The translations under genes and the position numbers were made by a program. Under the pieces are notes generated by a model. That model saw nothing but the letters and a program-made list of their open reading frames with translations, was not told the DNA's origin and did not search any database. From positions 248,001 through 312,000 of the forward strand of contig NZ_JADG01000010.1 in the NCBI RefSeq assembly GCF_000518265.1: a DNA stretch of 64,000 nt. The letters are read 5' to 3'. This document shows positions 41,894-50,078 of the stretch, piece by piece (position 1 is the first letter of the stretch; the number at the start of each line of letters is the position of its first letter). This DNA comes from Actinomadura oligospora ATCC 43269. Lineage in GTDB: Bacteria > Actinomycetota > Actinomycetes > Streptosporangiales > Streptosporangiaceae.

Positions 41894-42460
41894 ATGGCGA
41901 AGGACAAAGGCCAGGACGGTCACGACGGACGGCTGACGGCGAAGGACATCGAGGCGTTCGTCAAGGGCGGTGAGAACGGCCTTCAGCAGCGGCACCGGGT
42001 CCAGGAGTCCGGGCCCGAGCGCGGGGCCGCGGCCCAGGAGACGGAGGCGACGGACCTGCACGTGTGCATGGGGCTGAACGCCTGCGTCGGGCACGGCGCG
42101 AAGGGCAGCGGGATGATGGCCGGGATGGGGGAGTGCGCCACGGTCACCCACGTGTGCCACGGCGCCAACGAATGCCGCGGCCAGGGAGGGTGCGGCTACA
42201 GCGGGCACGACGCCGAGCAGGCCATCCCCGGGGCGCAGCACTGCCGGTACTCGGGCAGCTGCGCGAGCCCGATCAACGAGAGCCGGGTCCACGCGGCGGG
42301 GCCCTTCCGCGGGACGAGCGTGTGGAAGCGGGCCCGCAAGGTGTTCGAGCAGCGCATGTACGAGGCCGGGGTCCCGTTCGGGCCGTCCCCCGGCGCGGGG
42401 ATCCCCGACGACCTGGTTCCGCCCTACGAGCGTCCGCGGCCCCACGGCACGCCCCAGTGA
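41894..42460 (+). CDS. Eight-cysteine putative MNIO substrate
   Basis: A 188-aa hydrophilic protein without signal peptide or membrane helix. Residues 1-55 are charged and helical (LTAKDIEAFVKGGENGLQQR). The centre carries two related motifs, CMGLNACVGHG (58-68) and CHGANECRGQGGCG (88-101), i.e. CxGxNxCxGxG, separated by a Gly/Met stretch (GMMAGMGECATV), then CRYSGSC (117-123). Cysteines are at 58, 64, 81, 88, 94, 100, 117 and 123. The C-terminal ~60 residues are Pro-rich. Its stop overlaps the MNIO start (GTGA), so it is the obvious substrate. Similar CxGxNxC proteins accompany DUF692 genes elsewhere, but their chemistry is, to my knowledge, not established. Confidence 0.8.
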   Translation: MAKDKGQDGHDGRLTAKDIEAFVKGGENGLQQRHRVQESGPERGAAAQETEATDLHVCMGLNACVGHGAKGSGMMAGMGECATVTHVCHGANECRGQGGCGYSGHDAEQAIPGAQHCRYSGSCASPINESRVHAAGPFRGTSVWKRARKVFEQRMYEAGVPFGPSPGAGIPDDLVPPYERPRPHGTPQ

Positions 42461-43449
42461 CCGGCCCGAGGCCCGAACGGGACGCGACCGGCCTGCCGAA
42501 TCTGGGGCTGGGCCTGGGGCTGAGGTCCCCCCACCTGGCGTACGTCCTCGCCGAGTGGCCCCAGGTCGACTGGTTCGAGATCATCTCCGAGAACTTCATG
42601 GACTCCGGCGGCTATCCCCGGCACGCGCTGGACCGGATCGCCGAGCGGTATCCGATCGTCATGCACGGGGTGTCCCTGTCGATCGGCGGCAGCGACCCCC
42701 TCGACATGGACTACCTGGCGCGGCTGCGCGCCCTGGCCGACTCCCTTCCGGCGGCCTGGGTCTCCGACCACGTGTGCTGGACGGGCGTCGCCGGGCTGAA
42801 CACCCACGAGCTGCTGCCGATCCCGTTCACCGAGGAGTCGCTGCGTCACGTCGCGCGCCGTGTCGAGGTCGTCCAGGACGTCCTCCAGCGGCCGCTGGTC
42901 CTGGAGAACCCCAGCACCTACGCCTCGTTCGCCCATTCGGCGATGACGGAGTGGGAGTTCCTGGGCCGCCTGTGCGAGGAGTCGGGCTGCCTGCTCCTGC
43001 TCGACGTCAACAACGTCGTCGTGTCGGCCTTCAACCACGGCTTCGACCCGGACGAGTACGTGCGGGCGCTGCCGCACGACCGGATCGCGCAGATCCATCT
43101 CGCGGGCCACGCCGACCACGGCACCCATCGGATCGACACCCACGATCGCCCGGTTCCCGACAGCGTGTGGGACCTGTACGGCCGGGCGATCGCCCTGGCG
43201 GGCCCGACCCCCACGCTCCTGGAGTGGGACGACAGGCTCCCGGCGTTTCCCGACCTGCTCGCGGAACTGGCCAAGGCACGTCCCTACGTCGAAGCGCGCC
43301 ACCCGGCGACGGACGGCGCCCCAGCGGCGAGCGGCGTCGCGGCATCAGGTGGCGCCCCAGCGTTCGGCGGCGTCACGGCGGCGGGCGGCGTCACGGTGGC
43401 GGGCGGCGTCACGGTGGCGGGCGGGGTCACGGCGGCCACCCATGGGTGA
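42457..43449 (+). CDS. MNIO (DUF692) multinuclear iron oxidase
   Basis: A 330-aa TIM-barrel protein of the DUF692/MbnB family, which installs oxidative modifications on cysteines of ribosomal peptides (oxazolone/thioamide in methanobactin and other outcomes). Likely iron ligands and active-site motifs: ENFMDSGG (E45), MHGVSLSIGG (H70), SDHVCW (D104, H105), LENPSTY (E150), LLDVNNVVVS (D183, N185), QIHLAGH (H214, H218) and LLEWD (E256). The GTG start at 42457 overlaps the substrate gene's stop. The last ~35 residues are a low-complexity GGVT(A/V)A repeat not expected in the family. It acts with the DUF2063-type protein encoded next. Confidence 0.9.
   Translation: MTGPRPERDATGLPNLGLGLGLRSPHLAYVLAEWPQVDWFEIISENFMDSGGYPRHALDRIAERYPIVMHGVSLSIGGSDPLDMDYLARLRALADSLPAAWVSDHVCWTGVAGLNTHELLPIPFTEESLRHVARRVEVVQDVLQRPLVLENPSTYASFAHSAMTEWEFLGRLCEESGCLLLLDVNNVVVSAFNHGFDPDEYVRALPHDRIAQIHLAGHADHGTHRIDTHDRPVPDSVWDLYGRAIALAGPTPTLLEWDDRLPAFPDLLAELAKARPYVEARHPATDGAPAASGVAASGGAPAFGGVTAAGGVTVAGGVTVAGGVTAATHG
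43366..43437 (+). repeat. Four 18-bp tandem units in the MNIO 3' end
   Basis: Units of GGCGGCGTCACGGTGGCG start at 43366, 43384, 43402 and 43420 with few substitutions, encoding GGVT(A/V)A four times. The array lies just before the overlap with the next gene. Copy number may vary between strains without changing the frame. Confidence 0.85.
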
Positions 43450-44386
43450 TGCGGCGGACGCGCCGACGCTCACCGACGTCCAGCACCGCCTGCAGTACGC
43501 CCTCCTCGACCCCGGGGCACCGGCTGAGCAGGCCGAAGCGATGCTGGCGGGGACGCCGGAGCTGAGCGCGGCGCGACGCCTGGAGATCTACCGGAACGGC
43601 TGCCGGAACCGTCAGCTGGAGACGATGGCGCACCTGCATCCTGCGCTGCGCCATCTCCTCGGGGACGAACTGTTCGACGACTTCGCGTCCGGGTACCTGG
43701 AGGCCCGTCCGTCGCGTGCCTACACGATGGCGCGCCTGGACGAGGGGTTCGCCGGCTACCTGTCGGCCGGACGGCCGGACTCCGACGGCTCGCAGGCATG
43801 GGTCGACATCCTCATCGACCTCGCCCGCTACGAACGTGCCTTCGCCGAGGTCTACGACGGCCCGGGAACCGAGCAGGACGGCCCACTCACCGACCTGCTC
43901 ACCGGCCAGGTCCCGGAGTGGCCTGCCGGACGGCCCGCCCTCGCGGCGGCCCTCGGCGAGCGGCGGATCGTCATGGCGCCCTGCGTGCGCTCGCTGCGGG
44001 TCGGCGCCGCCGTCCACGAGTACCACGCGGCCGTGCGCGGCGGGACGAACCCGCCACCGCTCACCCCACAGCCGACATATCTGGCCCTCTGGCGCCGCGA
44101 TTACCGCGTCCGGGTGACCGCTCTCGCTCCGCAGGCCCACGCTCTGCTCGAAGCCCTGCTCGGCGGGGCCGCCTTCCGCGAAGCCCGCGCCACGGCGGCC
44201 CTGGAACCGGCCGTGGCCTGGGGGCATGTGCGCGAATGGTCCGCGTGCGGCTGGATCAGCGCGTTCACCGAGCCCCCGCCACCACCGCAGACACCGGAGA
44301 CATCGGAAACGCCTGCGACGCCGGGGGCGCGGCGCGAGCCCGCCGCGTCGTCCACACCACCAGCACCACACGGGAGCACGCAGTGA
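43442..44386 (+). CDS. DUF2063-type MNIO partner protein
   Basis: A 314-aa protein starting with ATG at 43442, overlapping the MNIO stop by 8 bp. The N-terminal ~100 residues match the DUF2063 putative DNA-binding domain (ARRLEIYRNGCRNRQLETMAHLHPALRHLLGDELFDDFASGYL, an HvfC/MbnC-like helical domain). The C-terminal half (LALWRRDYRVRVTALAP, ALLEALLGGAAF) fits MNIO partner proteins that bind and present the substrate leader. The final ~40 residues are Pro/Thr-rich and probably disordered. The DNA-binding label of the Pfam family is misleading in this context. Confidence 0.85.
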   Translation: MGDAADAPTLTDVQHRLQYALLDPGAPAEQAEAMLAGTPELSAARRLEIYRNGCRNRQLETMAHLHPALRHLLGDELFDDFASGYLEARPSRAYTMARLDEGFAGYLSAGRPDSDGSQAWVDILIDLARYERAFAEVYDGPGTEQDGPLTDLLTGQVPEWPAGRPALAAALGERRIVMAPCVRSLRVGAAVHEYHAAVRGGTNPPPLTPQPTYLALWRRDYRVRVTALAPQAHALLEALLGGAAFREARATAALEPAVAWGHVREWSACGWISAFTEPPPPPQTPETSETPATPGARREPAASSTPPAPHGSTQ

Positions 44387-45621
44387 GCACGCAGACGAAC
44401 ATCGAGCAGCCCGCCGTCACGCTGTCCACCATCCTGGACGAGTTCCCGGTCGACGCCCGCAAGGGGATCAAGACCCTGGAGCAGCTCGTCAACCACCTGC
44501 TCCAGGCCGCGGCCGTGGAGATGCAGACCATCCCGATGTACCTGTACGCCATGTTCTCCCTGTCCGGGCGTGGCAACTCGCGATGGGACCCCGGGATCGG
44601 CGCGCAGCGGCTCATCCGCAGCATCGTCGTCGAGGAGATGCTGCACCTGTGCATGGTCCGCAACATCCTCGTAGCCCTCGGGCAGGGCGGGAAGGCGAAG
44701 TTCTACAACAAGCAGTTCATCCCCGACTATCCCGAACTGATGCTGCACCGCCACCCGGATCTGGTGCTGCATCTCGGCAAGTGCGACACCGAACTCGTAC
44801 GGACGGTGTTCATGGAGTTCGAGCGTCCCAAGGCCAAGCCGGGTGAGGGGAAGCCGCCGAAGGGGCAGTACGCCACGATCGGCCTCTTCTACAAGTCCAT
44901 CATGAAGGGCCTGGAATACCTGGACGGAAAGCAGAATCTCTGGGGCAACACCCAGCGCGAGCTTCAGTACATGGGGGCGTACTGGAACAAGGACGGTGGC
45001 GGGGAGCCCTTCGTCGTCGAGAACCTCAAGACCGCCACCCAGGCGCTGAAGATGATCGTCGACCAGGGCGAGGGGGTCGACCCCAAGAAGCCGTCGGTGC
45101 CCATCGACCCGCTCAACCCCAAGCCGGGACTCGACGAACTCCCGCACTACACCAAGTTCCAGCGGATCGCGGACGGGATCGAGCCGATCGGCCCGGTCTG
45201 GGTCGTGGACACCGACCCCAAGTCCCTCCAGTACCTCGAGGACCCTGCGGCGTCCAGCATCAACGACCTGTTCAACGCCGCCTACTGCTACGTGCTCCAC
45301 ATGATCGACGTCATCTACAGCACCTCGGCCGAGGACATCGCCCCAGGCGCCAGGAGCAGGCGCTACGGCCTCGAACGCTCCTTCATGGCCGCCATGCAGG
45401 GCGTCCTGAGCGGCATCGCCGAGGCGATGGTCGCCCGCACCCTCGCTCCCGGAGGTCTGGACGATCCGCAGATCGCTCCGACCTTCGAGTACGTCGACCT
45501 CCCCGCCACGGGCAAGAAGAAGCACCTCATCGACCTGTGCAACAAGGCGATTCCCCACTTCCCCCAGCTCGGCGGCGACAACAGCACCCTGTGGCTGCTC
45601 AACAAGATGCCCGACATCTGA
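44383..45621 (+). CDS. Ferritin-like protein, VioB / imine-dimer synthase type
   Basis: A 412-aa protein starting with GTG in a GTGA overlap with the previous gene. The N-terminal ferritin-like domain has metal-ligand candidates E46 (LQAAAVEMQTIPMYLYAMF), E84/E85 and H88 (IVVEEMLHLCMVRNIL), as in the domain shared with VioB, RebD and StaD. Later segments include YATIGLFYKSIMKGLEYL and NAAYCYVLHMIDVIY. There is no heme-binding VioB N-terminal part visible. Coupling to the MNIO genes suggests a second iron-dependent oxidative step on the same substrate, or iron supply to the MNIO. Confidence 0.78.
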   Translation: MSTQTNIEQPAVTLSTILDEFPVDARKGIKTLEQLVNHLLQAAAVEMQTIPMYLYAMFSLSGRGNSRWDPGIGAQRLIRSIVVEEMLHLCMVRNILVALGQGGKAKFYNKQFIPDYPELMLHRHPDLVLHLGKCDTELVRTVFMEFERPKAKPGEGKPPKGQYATIGLFYKSIMKGLEYLDGKQNLWGNTQRELQYMGAYWNKDGGGEPFVVENLKTATQALKMIVDQGEGVDPKKPSVPIDPLNPKPGLDELPHYTKFQRIADGIEPIGPVWVVDTDPKSLQYLEDPAASSINDLFNAAYCYVLHMIDVIYSTSAEDIAPGARSRRYGLERSFMAAMQGVLSGIAEAMVARTLAPGGLDDPQIAPTFEYVDLPATGKKKHLIDLCNKAIPHFPQLGGDNSTLWLLNKMPDI

Positions 45622-45735
45622 CCGAGGGGGCAGCGAAGACAACGGGGTCGTAGGACGGCATCAGCCGATCGGCTGATGCGGCTTCCAGCGTGACGGACGA
45701 TGCCCGGCGGGGGAGCGGCGCGGGAGGCTCCCCGC

Positions 45736-46641
45736 ATGGCGATCATCGAGGTCGACGGGCTGCGGAAGTCCTACGACGGCCGGACGGTGCTGGACGGGGT
45801 CTCCTTCGCCGTCGAGGAGGGCGAGATCTTCGGACTGCTCGGCCCCAACGGCGCGGGCAAGACCACCACGGTCGAGTGCGTCGAGGGGCTGCGCAGGCCC
45901 GACTCCGGCAGTGTGCGGGTCGCCGGCCTGGACCCGGCCGCCGACCGGAAGGGCGTCACGCGGATCCTGGGCGTCCAGCTCCAGCACAGCGACCTGCAGG
46001 ACAGGCTCACCGTCGGCGAGGCGCTGGGGCTCTACGCCGCCTTCTACCCGCATCCGGCGGACGGGCGGGCCCTGGCCGGACGGCTCGGCCTGACCGACCT
46101 GCTCGGCCACCGCTTCGGGACGCTGTCCGGCGGGCAGAAGCAGCGCCTGTTCATCGCGCTCGCGCTGATCGGCCGTCCGAGGGTGGTGGTCCTGGACGAG
46201 CTGACCACCGGCCTGGACCCGAACGCGCGCCGCGACACCTGGGAGCTGATCGACGGCCTCCGGAACGACGGCGTGACGATCCTGCTCGTCACCCACTTCA
46301 TGGAAGAGGCGCAGCGGCTGTGCGACCGGGTCGCGGTGCTCCGCTCGGGCGTCCTGGCCGCGCTGGACAGCCCCGCCCGGCTGATCGAGCACGCCAGGAG
46401 CGCGACGATCGTGTCGTTCACCCCCTCGCGGCCGCCCGACGACGACGCGCTGGCCGCGCTGCCCGCCCTCCGGACCGTCCGGCGTCCGGGCGACGGGCGG
46501 CTGGTCGTCAGCGGGACGGACGCGACCGTCGAGGCGCTGATGTCCCTGCTCGCGCGCGACGGGATCGTCGCGCACAACCTCCGGGTGGAGACCGCCACCC
46601 TCGACGACGCCTATCTCGACCTCACCCGCGGGGAGCACTGA
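45736..46641 (+). CDS. ABC transporter ATP-binding protein (drug-exporter type)
   Basis: A 301-aa ATPase counted from the ATG at 45736, with GGGAGG ~9 nt upstream. Walker A is LLGPNGAGKTTTVECVEGL near residue 35, the signature is TLSGGQKQRLFIALAL, Walker B is VVVLDELTTGLDPNAR and the switch is LLVTHFMEEAQRL. The C-terminal ~70 residues form the extra domain common in DrrA/CcmA-like ATPases. It forms an exporter with the permease that starts 1 bp after its stop. It begins an operon ending in a two-component system. Confidence 0.92.
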   Translation: MAIIEVDGLRKSYDGRTVLDGVSFAVEEGEIFGLLGPNGAGKTTTVECVEGLRRPDSGSVRVAGLDPAADRKGVTRILGVQLQHSDLQDRLTVGEALGLYAAFYPHPADGRALAGRLGLTDLLGHRFGTLSGGQKQRLFIALALIGRPRVVVLDELTTGLDPNARRDTWELIDGLRNDGVTILLVTHFMEEAQRLCDRVAVLRSGVLAALDSPARLIEHARSATIVSFTPSRPPDDDALAALPALRTVRRPGDGRLVVSGTDATVEALMSLLARDGIVAHNLRVETATLDDAYLDLTRGEH

Positions 46642-46642
46642 C

Positions 46643-47383
46643 ATGTCCGCGTCCGTCGCCGTCCTCAGGGCCGAGGCCCGGCTGCTGTCCCGCGAACCGG
46701 CCAGCGTGTTCTGGATCCTCGCCTTCCCCGGCCTGCTGCTGACGCTGGTCGGCCTCGTCCCGTCCTTCCGGGCCGACGCCCCGGCTCCCGGCGGGGGACG
46801 GACCATCGACCTGTACGTCCCGGTCACCGTGCTGCTCGGACTGGTCATGGCCGGTCTCCAGTCGCTGCCGCCGACCCTGGCGGGCTACCGCGAGAAGGGG
46901 ATCCTGCGCCGGATGTCCACCACGCCGGTCCGTCCGGCCGCGCTCCTGGCCGCCCAGGTGATCGTGCACGGCGCCGCCGCCCTGGCCGGCGGGATCGTCG
47001 TCGTCGCGGCCGGCCGCCTGCTGTACGGCGTCCGCCTCCCGGCCAATCCCGCCGCCTACACGGCGACGCTGGCCCTCGCCACGCTCACCGCGCTGGTCGC
47101 GGGGGCGCTCGTCGCCGCGCTGTCGCGGACGGCCAAGGGCTCCACGACCACGGCCACGATCCTCTTCTTCCCCGTCGCGTTCACCGCCGGGGTCTACGTC
47201 CCGGTCCAGTCCATGTCGGAGGACCTGCGGCGCGTCGTGGAACTCACCCCGTTCGGCGCCGCGTCCCAGGCCCTCCACCAGGCCGCCTCCGGGGGTTGGC
47301 CGAACCCGTCCCACCTGGCGATCATGCTGGTGTGGACCGTGGTGCTGGGCGGAGTCTCGGCCCGCTGGTTCCGCTGGGAATGA
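46643..47383 (+). CDS. ABC-2 type permease
   Basis: A 246-aa protein with six hydrophobic segments and the ABC-2 arrangement: an N-terminal cytoplasmic segment (VAVLRAEARLLSREPASVFW), LPPTLAGYREKGILRRMSTTPVRPAALLAAQ and a final helix. It pairs with the preceding ATPase. Its stop overlaps the kinase start in ATGA. The cargo is unknown; operons of this form with a DesK/LiaS-type kinase often respond to membrane stress or antibiotics. Confidence 0.9.
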   Translation: MSASVAVLRAEARLLSREPASVFWILAFPGLLLTLVGLVPSFRADAPAPGGGRTIDLYVPVTVLLGLVMAGLQSLPPTLAGYREKGILRRMSTTPVRPAALLAAQVIVHGAAALAGGIVVVAAGRLLYGVRLPANPAAYTATLALATLTALVAGALVAALSRTAKGSTTTATILFFPVAFTAGVYVPVQSMSEDLRRVVELTPFGAASQALHQAASGGWPNPSHLAIMLVWTVVLGGVSARWFRWE

Positions 47384-48780
47384 TCCAGGCTCGGGGGGAC
47401 GGCACATTGAACGCGACGCCGGATGCGACGCTGGACGGCACGCTGGACGCGACTGCGGACGGAGCCACGACGGACGCGACCGCGGCGGACGGGACCGCGG
47501 CGGACGGGGCCGCGGCGGTCGCGACTGCGGACGGGGCTGTGACGGACGGGGCCGCGTCGTGGCAGCGGCGGCTTCTGAACGGCGGGCCGTTCGTGCTGCT
47601 GGGGGTGGGCGGGGTGCTCGCGACCGTCAGCGCGGACGCGCTGATGACGCCCGGCAGGGAGCGCGCCGCCATCGTCCTCGCGGTGGCCGCGCTCGCCCTT
47701 CAGGCGTGGTGGAGCCTCGTGGGCGGGCGGCGGCGTCCACGTGGTCCGGCGCATCGCGTCTACTACCTGCTGCGGTGGGCGGCCGGGTTCGCGCTCACCT
47801 GGTGCAATCCCCTGTTCGGGGTCTACGCGCTGCTCGGCTACTACGACGCGGGCAGGCTGCTGCCGCGCCACCTGGTGCGTCCCGCGCTGTTCGCCACGGC
47901 GGTCACCATGGCGGGTTCCAACGCGGGCGGTCTGCCGCCCACGGAGGGCAGGCACTGGCTGGCGTTCGTCGCGCTGCTGGCCCTGCACGCCGGGCTCGCC
48001 CTCGGCTTCGACCACATCGCGGTCAAGGACGCCGAGCAGGCCGCGTCGAGGGCGGCGGCCCTGGCCGAGGCGCGGCTGGCGAACGTCCGCCTCGCCCGGG
48101 CGCTCCAGGAGAACGCGGGCCTGCACGCCCAGCTTCTCGTCCAGGCCAGGGAGGCGGGCGTCGCCGACGAACGCCGGCGGCTGGCGGCCGAGATCCACGA
48201 CACGCTCGCCCAGGGGCTGACCGGGATCGTCACCCAGCTTCAGGCGGCGGCCGACAGCGCCGACCCGGCCACGACGCGCGACCACGTCCAGCGCGCGTCC
48301 GCGCTCGCCCGGCACAGCCTGGGTGAGGCCCGCCGGTCCGTCCAGGACCTCGGCCCCGCGCAGCTGGAGCAGGATCCCCTGCCCACGGCGCTGGAGAAGG
48401 TCGTCAAGGGCTGGTCGGACGAGACGGGCGTCCAGGGCGAGTTCGTCGTCACCGGGACCGCCGAACCCCTCCATGACGAGATCGAGGCGGCGTTGCTGCG
48501 CATCGTCCAGGAGGCGCTGACCAACGTCGCCCGCCACGCGGACGCCCGCCGGACCGGGGTCACCCTCTCCTACATGGACGACGAGGTGAGCCTGGACGTC
48601 CGCGACGACGGCGGCGGCTTCGACCCCCGCACCCCGCCCGCGCGCGACCATACGGGCGGTTTCGGGCTCAGCGGGATGCGGGCCCGCGCCGAACGGGTCG
48701 CCGGGACGCTCATCGTCGAGTCCGCGCCGGGGTTCGGTACCGCTTTGTCCGCGCAAGTACCGTTGGTGCGCCATGACTGA
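47380..48780 (+). CDS. Sensor histidine kinase, HisKA_3 type
   Basis: A 466-aa kinase. Residues ~8-60 are a low-complexity Ala/Thr/Asp/Gly stretch made of ATADG/TAADG-like units, unusual for the family. About five membrane helices follow (60-200), then a coiled-coil linker. The phosphoacceptor motif is VADERRRLAAEIHDTLAQGL (His in EIHDT) and the HATPase_c domain has IVQEALTNVARHADA, VRDDGGGFDP and GGFGLSGMRARAERVAG. It acts on the response regulator encoded next, whose start overlaps its stop by 8 bp. Because the low-complexity run lies before the first helix, the true start may be downstream. Confidence 0.9.
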   Translation: MIQARGDGTLNATPDATLDGTLDATADGATTDATAADGTAADGAAAVATADGAVTDGAASWQRRLLNGGPFVLLGVGGVLATVSADALMTPGRERAAIVLAVAALALQAWWSLVGGRRRPRGPAHRVYYLLRWAAGFALTWCNPLFGVYALLGYYDAGRLLPRHLVRPALFATAVTMAGSNAGGLPPTEGRHWLAFVALLALHAGLALGFDHIAVKDAEQAASRAAALAEARLANVRLARALQENAGLHAQLLVQAREAGVADERRRLAAEIHDTLAQGLTGIVTQLQAAADSADPATTRDHVQRASALARHSLGEARRSVQDLGPAQLEQDPLPTALEKVVKGWSDETGVQGEFVVTGTAEPLHDEIEAALLRIVQEALTNVARHADARRTGVTLSYMDDEVSLDVRDDGGGFDPRTPPARDHTGGFGLSGMRARAERVAGTLIVESAPGFGTALSAQVPLVRHD

Positions 48781-49435
48781 TCCCCTCGCCCCCGCAGGCC
48801 CCTCGTCCCGGCGTCCCGTCACGCTGGTCATCGCGGACGACCACCCCGTCGTCCGGCACGGCCTGCGCAGCATCTTCGCGTCCTCGCCGGACTTCGCCGT
48901 GCTGGGCGAGGCCGCCGACGGGCCGGAGGCGGTCGCGCTGGTCACCCGCCTGGACCCGGACGTCGTCCTGATGGACCTGCGCATGCCCGGCGGCGGTGGC
49001 GTGGAGGCGATCGGGGAACTGGTCCGCCGCGACGTCCGGACCAGGGTGCTCGTCCTCACCACCTACGACACCGACTCCGACACCGTCGCTGCCATCGAGG
49101 CCGGGGCGACCGGCTACCTGCTCAAGGACACCCCGCGCGACGACCTCTTCGACGCCACGCGGGCCGCCGCCGAGGGCCGGACGGTGCTGTCCCCGGCCAT
49201 CACCGCCCGCCTGGTCTCCCGGATGCGCGCTCCGGCCAACGAGACCCTGAGCGCCCGCGAGCGCGACGTCCTGCGCCTGGTCGCCCAGGGGACCTCCAAC
49301 CGCGAGATCGCCGCGCTCCTGTTCATCAGCGAGGCCACCGTCAAGAGCCACCTCACTCACATCTACGGCAAACTCAACGCCAAGGACCGCGCCGCCGCCG
49401 TCGCCACCGCCTACGACCGCGGCATCCTCGGCTGA
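48773..49435 (+). CDS. NarL/LuxR-type response regulator
   Basis: A 220-aa regulator. The receiver domain has the acidic pair in VIADDHPVVRHGL, the phospho-Asp in VVLMDLRMPGGGG and Lys in GYLLKDTPRDDL. The C-terminal LuxR HTH reads LSARERDVLRLVAQGTSNREIAALL, followed by EATVKSHLTHIYGKL. It pairs with the upstream kinase and most likely controls this ABC operon. Confidence 0.94.
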   Translation: MTDPLAPAGPSSRRPVTLVIADDHPVVRHGLRSIFASSPDFAVLGEAADGPEAVALVTRLDPDVVLMDLRMPGGGGVEAIGELVRRDVRTRVLVLTTYDTDSDTVAAIEAGATGYLLKDTPRDDLFDATRAAAEGRTVLSPAITARLVSRMRAPANETLSARERDVLRLVAQGTSNREIAALLFISEATVKSHLTHIYGKLNAKDRAAAVATAYDRGILG

Positions 49436-49600
49436 CCGGGCTCGGAAGGACGGCGGCGGCCGACGCGTTCAGGCCCCAGGGGACGGGCCGGTCGGCCGGG
49501 AACGAGGGCCTGACCTCGCAGGACTCCTCCGCGTCGCCTCCGAGTAGGAGGCCGTTCTCCGGGTATCGGTCCGGTGATCGCCATGCAACCAGAGGAACGC

Positions 49601-49836
49601 GTGGGGGACTTGGACACGGGCGGTTCCGGGTCGGCGGCGGACGACCTGGTGGTCATGCGGCTGCGCGCGTTCACCGAGACGGCCTGCGACTTCGGCGGCC
49701 ACCTCCACGTGTGCCGGTCGCTCCGGGAGCTGGTGGACTGGCCGAGGTCGGACGCCGCACCGCCGACTCGCCGTACGCCTACGCGTTCCTGACCCTGCTC
49801 GCCAGACTGGGCGTCATCAAGGGGGAGTTCCTGTGA
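49601..49836 (+). pseudogene. Small gene with a frameshift, upstream of BON gene
   Basis: GTG at 49601 follows AGAGGAACGC. The frame reads DDLVVMRLRAFTETACDFGG and HVCRSLRELVD up to ~49740; a one-base shift then continues as LAEVGRRTADSPYAYAFLTL and LLARLGVIKGEFL, ending at TGA 49834-49836, which overlaps the GTG of the BON gene. The coupled ending and the sensible protein on both sides suggest a ~78-aa hypothetical protein broken by a single deletion or a sequencing error. Confidence 0.5.
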
Positions 49837-50078
49837 CCGACCAACCCGACTACCTGGAGGCCCACATCTCCGAACGGCTCGCCACGCGCGCGCACGAGCT
49901 GGGCATCAGGGTGGACGTCCGGGACGACGTGGTTTACCTTCACGGCGAGGTCGTCTCGGACGACCAGCGGCGCGAGCTGGAGGAGGCCGCGCGCGAGGCC
50001 GCCGAGGGCCGTGAGATCCACAACGAGGTGTCGGTGGTCCCGGTCCGGGCCCCGGACGGAGAGGAGACGCTGTCATGA
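49833..50078 (+). CDS. BON-domain protein
   Basis: An 81-aa single BON domain (LATRAHELGIRVDVRDDVVYLHGEVVSDDQRRELEEAAREAAEG). There is no signal peptide or LysM domain, so it is cytoplasmic. BON domains often bind phospholipid or hydrophobic ligands. The GTG start overlaps the preceding broken gene and its stop overlaps the phosphoesterase start (ATGA), which makes a coupled operon. Confidence 0.8.
   Translation: MTDQPDYLEAHISERLATRAHELGIRVDVRDDVVYLHGEVVSDDQRRELEEAAREAAEGREIHNEVSVVPVRAPDGEETLS

Noticed and set aside
41513..42445. 310-aa leftward frame over the cysteine-rich protein gene
   Set aside because: No recognisable domain; the opposite strand has the overlap with the MNIO gene and the Cys motifs.
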